Part shown: piece after piece, positions 1-5,281 of the stretch
Numbering within the stretch: position 1 is the first letter of the stretch
Layout: each line of letters begins with the position of its first letter
DNA from: CAVQLX01 sp046727715
GTDB taxonomy: Bacteria; Desulfobacterota; Binatia; DP-6
NCBI GenBank assembly: GCA_046727715.1
Contig: JBKPDC010000061.1
Location: 1-5,918, forward strand
DNA length: 5,918 nt
Direction of reading: 5' to 3'
The notes under the pieces: generated by a model
Database searches by the model: none
What the model was told of the DNA's origin: nothing
What the model saw: the letters and a program-made list of their open reading frames with translations, nothing else
Translations under genes and position numbers: made by a program

Positions 1-143
1 GCCACGGCCCCGGCCTGCACGGCGACGCCCAGCCCGGTGGCGCTGCGCTCCTCGTCGCAGCCGTCCGCGCCGAACGCGGCGCGGGCGGCGATGAGCGCCG
101 CGGCCAACGTCGCGGCGGAGATCAGTCCGTGATGGCGCGCCAC
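1..143 (-). CDS. Unrecognised protein, N-terminal part only (runs off the left edge)
   Basis: Directly downstream of coaE on the same strand there is an open frame with almost every third codon position G or C. It continues to the window edge for about 47 residues. The likely start is the GTG at 143-141, inside the end of coaE, so the two genes would overlap by about 22 bases, as in a tightly packed operon. The protein begins with a basic/histidine stretch (MARHHG), then an Ala/Leu/Ile-rich segment (about residues 7-22) that could be a signal or membrane segment. It then has an acidic-basic patch (GCDEERSATG) and a Gly/Val/Ala-rich part. I do not recognise the family and give no function. The plus strand is also open here (a Pro/Ser/Ala-rich reading ending at 132) because third positions of the two frames coincide. 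I prefer the minus strand for its more protein-like composition and its operon position. Confidence 0.45.
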   Translation of the reverse strand, partial: MARHHGLISAATLAAALIAARAAFGADGCDEERSATGLGVAVQAGAV

Positions 144-721
144 GCCGCCTCCACCTCCACCCGCAGCGCGTCGAGGTCGCCGTCGTTGTGGATCACCCGA
201 TCTGCGAGCCGCACGCGCTCGGCGTTCGACATCTGCGCGGCGAGGCGACGGCGCACCTCGTCGGCCGTCATGTCGCGCGCCGCGGTCACGCGTGCGACGG
301 CGGTCTCCGGCTCGACGACCACCACCCAGACCTCGTCGAAGAACCGCCACCCCGCCTCCATGAGTACCGGCGCCTCGACGACGATGGGCGCCGTCCGGGG
401 CTCCGCCTGAGCGCGCTGCAACCAGTCGCGGACCGCGAGCCCGATGAGCGGGTGCACGATGGCGTTCAGCCGCCGGAGCGCCTCGGGGTCGGCGAACACC
501 CGGGCGGCGAGGGCGCGGCGGTCGATGGAGCCGTCGGAGGCGACGATGTCCCTCCCGAACGCCGCCATCACCTGACGGAAGCCCTCCGTTCCCGCACGGT
601 AGACGTCGTGCCCGACCTTGTCGGTGTCGATGACGTCGGCGCCCAGCTCGGCGAGCATGGCGGCCACGGTGCTCTTGCCGGAGCCGATCCCGCCGGTGAG
701 GCCTATGACCGGGCGCGCCAT
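122..721 (-). CDS. coaE: Dephospho-CoA kinase CoaE
   Basis: CoaE carries out the last step of coenzyme A synthesis in the cytoplasm: ATP-dependent phosphorylation of the ribose 3'-hydroxyl of dephospho-CoA. The 199-residue length is normal for the family. Visible family marks, in order, are the P-loop GGIGSGKST (residues 10-18), the DTD motif after strand 2 (32-34), the LNAIVHPLI segment in the CoA/lid region, VVEAPVLMEAG (equivalent to the E-PLL-E motif), and near the end the lid and adenine-binding stretch RRLAAQMSNAER followed by AD-VIHNDGD. All key residues are present and the frame is intact. The ATG at 721-719 places the P-loop at the usual distance from the N-terminus, although no strong Shine-Dalgarno sequence precedes it. 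The gene is divergent from the hydrolase at 855, and an unidentified gene overlaps its 3' end on the same strand. Confidence 0.96.
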   Translation of the reverse strand: MARPVIGLTGGIGSGKSTVAAMLAELGADVIDTDKVGHDVYRAGTEGFRQVMAAFGRDIVASDGSIDRRALAARVFADPEALRRLNAIVHPLIGLAVRDWLQRAQAEPRTAPIVVEAPVLMEAGWRFFDEVWVVVVEPETAVARVTAARDMTADEVRRRLAAQMSNAERVRLADRVIHNDGDLDALRVEVEAAWRAITD

Positions 722-854
722 GGGCGCGGTCGGTAGCGCAATCGTTCATCGAAGTCGAGGCGACGCATGGCCGCGCGTTCATCGGAGCCCAGGGGCCATC
801 GACCAGGAACCCTTCCGGACACAACCGAACTGGCTCACCGCCCGGGGCCGTGCC

Positions 855-1556
855 ATGACACTCCCAGTGCCTGGCGACGGCTTCGAGATGCGCGTGTCGC
901 TTCCAGATGGCGGAGCGGTGCTGGCCGGTGTGGCCTTACCCGCGGCCCATCGCCCGGGACGAACACCAGCGGTGATCCTCGCGCCCGGCGCCGGGACCGA
1001 CCGGCGGCATCCATCGCTCGTGCGCATCCAGGAGGGACTCGCCGATGCGGGGTGGCCCACCGTGGTTTTCAACTTCCCGTATCGCGAGGCCGGCCGGCGC
1101 ATCCCCGACGCGCGACCGGTGCTCGAGCGCTGCTGGCGCGCCGTGATCGACGCGATCCGATCCGAGCCGCGGCTGTCGCCGCCCTGGGTGGTGATCGGCG
1201 GCCGGTCGATGGGCGGGCGCATCGCGTCGCATGTGGCGGCCGACGGCGCCGACGTCCGCGGTCTCGTCTTCCTCGGTTTTCCGCTGCATCCTGCGGGACG
1301 GCCGGGCACGGAGCGTGCCGCGCACCTGCCTCGGATCACGGCACCCATGCTCTTCGTGCAGGGGACGAAGGACGCCCTCGCCGAGCGCAGCCTGCTGCAT
1401 GCGGTCCTGCATGACCTGCCGCACGCGACCCTGCACGAGATCGCGGCTGCGGATCACGGCTTTCGGGTGCCGCGCCGGAGCGGGCGCGACGAGGCGTCGG
1501 TGCGCGGCGAGGTCGTTCGCACGATCACCGCGTGGCTCGATAACCTCGTGGATTGA
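855..1556 (+). CDS. Alpha/beta hydrolase, KANL3/Tex30-like family
   Basis: This is a 233-residue predicted serine hydrolase of the alpha/beta fold, resembling the KANL3/Tex30-type or dienelactone-hydrolase-like bacterial proteins. The substrate cannot be read from the sequence. Visible features are the oxyanion-side motif LAPGAGTDRRHP (about 42-53), the FNFPYREAGRR block typical of this subgroup (72-82), the nucleophile elbow GGRSMGGR with Ser118, the FLGFPLHPAGRP block (139-150), the acid Asp173 in QGTKDAL, and the catalytic His201 in ADHGF. The triad is therefore complete. There is no signal peptide, so it is probably cytoplasmic. The frame is open much further upstream, back to 618, but that part lies antisense to coaE and has no family similarity. 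The ATG at 855 is preceded by only a weak GGGG (844-847). The ATG at 888 (residue 12) is a possible alternative that would keep the whole fold. Confidence 0.88.
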   Translation: MTLPVPGDGFEMRVSLPDGGAVLAGVALPAAHRPGRTPAVILAPGAGTDRRHPSLVRIQEGLADAGWPTVVFNFPYREAGRRIPDARPVLERCWRAVIDAIRSEPRLSPPWVVIGGRSMGGRIASHVAADGADVRGLVFLGFPLHPAGRPGTERAAHLPRITAPMLFVQGTKDALAERSLLHAVLHDLPHATLHEIAAADHGFRVPRRSGRDEASVRGEVVRTITAWLDNLVD

Positions 1557-1564
1557 CAGCGGAA

Positions 1565-1581
1565 CCCCCACTGCGAGGGGG
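1565..1581 (+). terminator. Small GC hairpin after the hydrolase gene, possible weak terminator
   Basis: Nine bases past the hydrolase stop codon, CCCCC (1565-1569) can pair with GGGGG (1577-1581) around a 7-base loop. No run of T follows, so it lacks the classical intrinsic-terminator tail. A CGGCGCCG palindrome (1582-1589) adjoins it. It may slow or end transcription before the promoter-like hexamer at 1591, but a chance pairing is possible at this GC content. Confidence 0.25.
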
Positions 1582-1590
1582 CGGCGCCGG

Positions 1591-1619
1591 TTGACATCAC
1601 CAAGACACTCCAGCATGGT
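1591..1619 (+). promoter_or_regulatory. Candidate sigma-70-type promoter upstream of the TPR gene
   Basis: A perfect -35 hexamer TTGACA (1591-1596) is followed, after 17 bases, by CATGGT (1614-1619), which matches the -10 consensus TATAAT at 3 of 6 positions (A2, T3 and T6). The local sequence (1597-1628) is clearly less GC-rich than its surroundings and lies in one of only two noncoding spacers on this strand. If used, transcription would start around 1625-1627, leaving almost no leader before the ATG at 1629. The -10 part is weak, so this is tentative. Confidence 0.35.
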
Positions 1620-1628
1620 TTGAAGTCC

Positions 1629-2267
1629 ATGCCAACCGTGCTCAGGGCCGTCGCGGCAGTGACCGCGGCAGCTGCCATCGCCCTACCTCACGTCGCTGGC
1701 GCGATGCAGAGCGCATCCGATCTCACCACCAAGGCGATGCAGGAATGCGACCGCGGCCAGGACGCCACGTCACGCGACGTCCGCAAGGAACACTTCGAGC
1801 GTGGCGAGGCGCTGGCCGCCCAGGCCGTCGCAATCGACGACAAGAGCGCGGAGGCCCACTTCGCCGTCGTGTGCAACTTGGGCGAGATGCTCCGGCTCGA
1901 CGGCGAGAAACTCACCTCGGTGTTCGCGCTCCGCCGCCTGATGTCCGAGGTGGACCGGACGCTCCAGCTGGACCCCGGCCACGTCGACGCCATGGCCACG
2001 AAGGGCAATCTCCTCCTGCGGCTGCCCCGCGTGCTCGGCGGTGATCCGAAGGAGGGCGAGCGACTGCTGCGCGAGGTGGTGAAGCGTGACGACAACGCGG
2101 TGACCTCCCGCATCACACTCGCGAAGACCTGCGAGGAGCGCGGTGACCGCGACGAGGCCATCCAGCTCGCTTCCCGCGCCCGCCAGGTCGCCCAGCAGCA
2201 GGGGCGCGCCGACAAGGTCGCCGAGGCGCAAGCCACGCTCGACCAGCTCGGCGCCGGCGCGCAGTAG
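1629..2267 (+). CDS. Exported tetratricopeptide-repeat (TPR) protein
   Basis: This 212-residue protein has a typical Sec signal peptide: Arg at position 6, an Ala/Val/Ile-rich core (about 7-19), and a probable cleavage site after A-G-A at residue 25. The mature part is predicted to be all-helical with TPR-like repeats. Visible helical pairs cover about 45-80 (ERGEALAAQAVAIDD then SAEAHFAV), 98-132 (VDRTLQLDPGHVDAMATKGN) and 140-190 (LLREVVKRDDNAVTSRITLA then GDRDEAIQLASRA). The LGGDPKEGERLL block at 136-147 is a recurrent feature of bacterial TPR proteins with this arrangement. Such proteins usually act as periplasmic or outer-membrane-associated interaction scaffolds; the partner here is unknown. 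ATG 1629 is chosen because it gives a compact signal peptide; an in-frame TTG at 1620 is the only other nearby start. The stop lies 15 bases before glpD, suggesting co-transcription. Confidence 0.8.
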   Translation: MPTVLRAVAAVTAAAAIALPHVAGAMQSASDLTTKAMQECDRGQDATSRDVRKEHFERGEALAAQAVAIDDKSAEAHFAVVCNLGEMLRLDGEKLTSVFALRRLMSEVDRTLQLDPGHVDAMATKGNLLLRLPRVLGGDPKEGERLLREVVKRDDNAVTSRITLAKTCEERGDRDEAIQLASRARQVAQQQGRADKVAEAQATLDQLGAGAQ

Positions 2268-2272
2268 GCGCC

Positions 2273-2276
2273 GGAG
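2273..2276 (+). promoter_or_regulatory. Ribosome-binding site of glpD
   Basis: GGAG lies 6 bases before the ATG at 2283, within CCGGAGC. The identical seven-base context occurs at the same distance before the next gene (GGAG at 3877-3880, ATG at 3887). It supports ATG 2283 as the glpD start. Confidence 0.7.
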
Positions 2277-2282
2277 CCTCTC

Positions 2283-3890
2283 ATGGCGGCGTTGTCCCCG
2301 GCGGCGCGCGACGCCGCCCTCGCCGCCCTCCCCACCGCCGACCTCGACGTGCTGGTCGTCGGCGGCGGCATCACCGGTGCGGGCATCGCCCGTGACGCCG
2401 CCCTGCGCGGCCTCTCCGTCGCCCTGGTCGAGGCGGTCGACTTCGCCGCCGGCACGTCGAGCCGCAGCTCGAAGCTGATCCACGGCGGCGTCCGCTACCT
2501 CCAGCAGGGCGACGTCGGCCTGGTGCGCGAGGCTGCGAGCGAACGGGCACGGCTGCGCCGCATCGCGCCGCACCTCGCGGCTTCGCTGCTGATGGTGATG
2601 CCGACCTACGGGCGCGCCATGCACATGAAACTCGGCGCGGGCCTGTGGGCGTTCGAGAAGATCGCGTCGGTGGACGAATCCGAGCGCCACGCGATGTGGG
2701 ACCGGGCCGAGGCGCTCGCAAACGAGCCGTGCCTCGCAGGCGATGGCATGCACGGCGCGGCAGCCTTCGTCGAGTACCTCACCGACGACGCGCGGCTGGT
2801 GCTCGCCACCGTGGCGGGCGCCGCGCAGGCAGGCGCGCTCTGCGCCAACCATGCCGAGGTGACCGGCATCGACCGTGGCGTGGTCACGGTGCGCGATGTG
2901 TTCACGGGTACGACCATCGCGGCCCGCGCGCGTGTCGTGGTCAATGCCGCCGGGCCCTGGGTGGAGGAGATCTGGCGCCGCGCCGGCGCCCGGGTCGCGC
3001 GCGGCCTCCAGCTCACCAAGGGTATCCACCTGGTCGTCGATCACGCCCGCCTGCCGCTCCGCCACGCCGTGGTCATGCAGGCGCGGGACCGTCGCTCGGT
3101 GTTCGCCGTGCCGCGGGACGGCGTCACCTACCTCGGTACCACCGACACCCTGTGCGACACCCCGTCGCTGCATCCCGGGGTCACCACCGACGACGTCGAG
3201 TACCTGCTCGACGCGGCCCGTCGCACCTTCGCCGGGCCCGCGCTCGCAGCGCGCGACGTGCGCGCGTCGTGGGCCGGCTTGCGGCCGCTGCTGCGCGAGG
3301 ACGGCAAGGCACCCTCGGAGATCTCCCGGAAGGACGAGATAGCCCTCGACGCCGCGACGGGGTTGATCTCGATCGCGGGCGGCAAGCTCACGACGTACCG
3401 GCGCATGGCGGAGCGCGTGGTCGACCTGGTGTTCGAGCGGCTCGGGCGAGCGAGCCCGCCATGCACGACCGACTCCGTTCCGCTGCCCGGGGGCGAGCCG
3501 ACGACGCTCGACGCGGCGGGCGTCGCCGTGCGACTGCCGCAGCTCTCCCCCACCGACGCGTCCCGGCTGTTCCGCCTGCACGGCGCGGGCTGTGAGCGCA
3601 TCCTGGCGCGCGTCGCCGCGCACCCGAGCGCCGGCGAGGTGCTCCCGGGTCTGGCCGGTGTGCTGCGGGCCGAGATCGAGCACGCCCTGGACGAGGAGAT
3701 GGCACTCACGCTCGAGGACTTGCTCGAGCGTCGCACCCGATCCCTGTCGTTCGACCGCCGGCAGGGGCTCGACGCCGTCGAGGCGGCGGCCGCGATCGCG
3801 GCGGCGCGCCTCGGCTGGAACGCCGCACGCACCGCGGCCGAGATCGATGGCTACCGCAGGCTTGCGGGGAGCCTCCGGAGCTTCGCATGA
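2283..3890 (+). CDS. glpD: FAD-dependent glycerol-3-phosphate dehydrogenase (GlpD type)
   Basis: The enzyme oxidises sn-glycerol 3-phosphate to dihydroxyacetone phosphate and passes electrons through FAD to membrane quinones. It is normally a peripheral protein of the inner face of the cytoplasmic membrane. At 535 residues it is a normal length for GlpD. The Rossmann FAD motif VVGGGITGAGIARDAALRG spans 25-43. The family signature GTSSRSSKLIHGGVRYL, which contacts FAD and substrate, spans 57-73. Further matches are LTKGIHLVV, TYLGTTDT, WAGLRPLLRED and GGKLTTYRRMAE (366-377), and then the C-terminal helical DAO_C-type domain (from about 400), with EEMALTLEDLLERRTR as the typical block. No frameshift or missing motif is seen. 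A GGAG ribosome-binding site sits 6 bases before the ATG. Its TGA stop overlaps the next start (ATGA), so translation of the flavoprotein downstream is probably coupled to it. A few related amine or hydroxy-acid oxidases share the FAD motif, but not the full signature. Confidence 0.94.
   Translation: MAALSPAARDAALAALPTADLDVLVVGGGITGAGIARDAALRGLSVALVEAVDFAAGTSSRSSKLIHGGVRYLQQGDVGLVREAASERARLRRIAPHLAASLLMVMPTYGRAMHMKLGAGLWAFEKIASVDESERHAMWDRAEALANEPCLAGDGMHGAAAFVEYLTDDARLVLATVAGAAQAGALCANHAEVTGIDRGVVTVRDVFTGTTIAARARVVVNAAGPWVEEIWRRAGARVARGLQLTKGIHLVVDHARLPLRHAVVMQARDRRSVFAVPRDGVTYLGTTDTLCDTPSLHPGVTTDDVEYLLDAARRTFAGPALAARDVRASWAGLRPLLREDGKAPSEISRKDEIALDAATGLISIAGGKLTTYRRMAERVVDLVFERLGRASPPCTTDSVPLPGGEPTTLDAAGVAVRLPQLSPTDASRLFRLHGAGCERILARVAAHPSAGEVLPGLAGVLRAEIEHALDEEMALTLEDLLERRTRSLSFDRRQGLDAVEAAAAIAAARLGWNAARTAAEIDGYRRLAGSLRSFA
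3877..3880 (+). promoter_or_regulatory. Ribosome-binding site of the AGPS-like flavoprotein, inside the end of glpD
   Basis: GGAG lies 6 bases before the ATG at 3887, within the same CCGGAGC context used by glpD. Because it lies within the last codons of glpD, it supports the ATGA-overlapping start and translational coupling. Confidence 0.65.
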
Positions 3891-5281
3891 GCCAAATCGC
3901 CGACGCGCTCCGCAACGAGCTGGGGACGGACCGTGTCTTCGAGGACGCCGCGACCCTGGACGCGCACCGCACCGACTACTGGATCCTGGCGCACCTCCGT
4001 GCCCGGCAGGGGCGCCTCGGCGCCGGCCCGGCGTGCGTCGTGCGCCCGCGGAGCACGGCCGAGGTGGCGACGGCCGTGCGAGCGGCGCAGCGCCACGGAG
4101 TGGCCGTCGTGCCGTACGGCGGCGGCTCCGGCGTGCTGGGCGGCGCAGTGCCCCCCGCCGGGTCGCTGGTGATCGATCTCCGTGCCATGGACCGCCTGCT
4201 CGACCTCGACGAGACGGCCCTGCTGGCGCGTGCCGAGGCCGGCCTCCTCGGCGGCGAGTACGAGCGGCTCGTCACCGCACGCGGCTACACCACGGGTCAC
4301 TACCCGCAGTCGATCGAGCGCGCCACGCTGGGCGGCCTCGTCGCCACGCGCTCCGCCGGGCAGTTCTCCACCAAGTACGGCAACATCGAGGACCTGCTGC
4401 TCGCCCTCGAGGCGGTGCTGCCGAGCGGGGAGACGGTGCGCCTCGTCCCCGTGCCGCGCGCGTCCACCGGGCCGTCGCTGCGCGAGCTGTTCCTCGGCAG
4501 CGAAGGCGCGCTCGGCATCGTCACCGAGGTGACCCTGCGGGTCTTTCCGCTCCCCGAGCGTCGTGCGCTGGCGAGCTACGCGTTTCGCAGCATGGCGGAC
4601 GGCCTCGACGCCATCCGGCGCATCGTCCGCGTCGGGTGGAGGCCGGCGGTGGTTCGGCTCTACGATCAGTTGGAGACGGCGCGGACGTTCAGCCAGTGGG
4701 CACCCGGCGATGCCTGCCTGCTGCTGGTGGTCAGCGAGGGGCCGGACGGCCTGGTCGAGGCCGAGCTCGCGGCCATCGCCGCGCAGGTTCGCGACGCCGC
4801 GGCGCTCGGCTCCGCCCCGGTAGAGCACTGGCTCGAGCACCGCAACACGGTGCCGTCGTGGGACTTCTTCCTCGACAAGGAGCTACTGGTCGACACCATC
4901 GAGATCGCTGCGACGTGGGACCGCGTGACGCCGTTGTACGACGCCGCGGTGGCGTCGTTGCAGGCGGTGCCCGGCATCGTCGTCGCCAGCGCGCACAGCT
5001 CGCACAGCTACGCGCAGGGTACGAACCTCTACATCACCTTCGTCCTCAAGCCCGCGGACTTCACGCGCGCCGAGGACGCCTATCTCGCCGCGTGGACGAC
5101 GGTGATGGAAACGACGCTCGCCGGCGGCGGCACGATCGCGCACCACCACGGCATCGGCCGGTTGCGCGTCCCGTGGCTCGAGCGCGAGCTGGGCAACGCC
5201 TATCCGGTGCTGCGCGCCATCAAGCGCGCGCTCGACCCTGCCGGGATCATGAACCCCGGGACGCTGCTCGCGGTGACGTGA
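3887..5281 (+). CDS. FAD-binding oxidase resembling alkyl-dihydroxyacetonephosphate synthase
   Basis: This 464-residue flavoprotein belongs to the vanillyl-alcohol-oxidase/PCMH fold (COG0277; FAD_binding_4 plus a C-terminal FAD-oxidase domain). The FAD pyrophosphate loop VVPYGGGSGVLGG is at 74-86. A second FAD-contact block, TGHYPQSIERATLGGLVATR (136-155), leads into KYGNIEDL (163-170), and GSEGALGIVTE is at 204-214. By eye it matches alkyl-DHAP synthase (AGPS) better than glycolate oxidase GlcD or lactate dehydrogenases: YGNIEDL, PAVVRLYD with Arg257, TWDRV, SHSYAQGTNLYITF, and HHHGIGRLR with the three consecutive histidines at 419-421 that AGPS enzymes carry near the active site. AGPS exchanges the acyl chain of acyl-DHAP for a fatty alcohol to make ether lipids. 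Bacterial homologues of this length are often of untested function, so an oxidase acting on another 2-hydroxy acid or lipid remains possible. The start overlaps the glpD stop (ATGA), and glpD's product DHAP is the core of the proposed substrate. It lacks the peroxisomal N-terminal extension of animal AGPS. Confidence 0.85.
   Translation: MSQIADALRNELGTDRVFEDAATLDAHRTDYWILAHLRARQGRLGAGPACVVRPRSTAEVATAVRAAQRHGVAVVPYGGGSGVLGGAVPPAGSLVIDLRAMDRLLDLDETALLARAEAGLLGGEYERLVTARGYTTGHYPQSIERATLGGLVATRSAGQFSTKYGNIEDLLLALEAVLPSGETVRLVPVPRASTGPSLRELFLGSEGALGIVTEVTLRVFPLPERRALASYAFRSMADGLDAIRRIVRVGWRPAVVRLYDQLETARTFSQWAPGDACLLLVVSEGPDGLVEAELAAIAAQVRDAAALGSAPVEHWLEHRNTVPSWDFFLDKELLVDTIEIAATWDRVTPLYDAAVASLQAVPGIVVASAHSSHSYAQGTNLYITFVLKPADFTRAEDAYLAAWTTVMETTLAGGGTIAHHHGIGRLRVPWLERELGNAYPVLRAIKRALDPAGIMNPGTLLAVT

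Noticed and set aside
1..132. Plus-strand open frame ending with TGA at 130-132
   Set aside because: It mirrors the minus-strand frame with third positions coinciding. Its Pro/Ser/Ala-rich reading looks like an antisense translation, and it would have to converge on and overlap coaE. It is not fully excluded.
618..854. N-terminal extension of the hydrolase frame upstream of ATG 855
   Set aside because: It is open only because of high GC. It runs antisense across the 5' part of coaE, and its residues do not resemble the alpha/beta hydrolase family.
722..854. Divergent spacer between coaE and the hydrolase, examined for promoters, operators or small RNAs
   Set aside because: I could not find a convincing -35/-10 pair, an inverted repeat or an RNA structure. 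Promoters for both genes probably lie here but cannot be placed from sequence alone.
1770..3683. A 637-codon open frame on the minus strand across the TPR gene and glpD
   Set aside because: It lies antisense to two genes with clear family motifs. Its product is Arg/Gly/His/Ala-rich without recognisable domains. Long antisense frames are expected where third positions are nearly all G or C.
3851..4840. A 329-codon minus-strand open frame opposite the flavoprotein gene
   Set aside because: Same cause: the antisense shadow of a well-supported gene, with low-complexity composition and no family motif.
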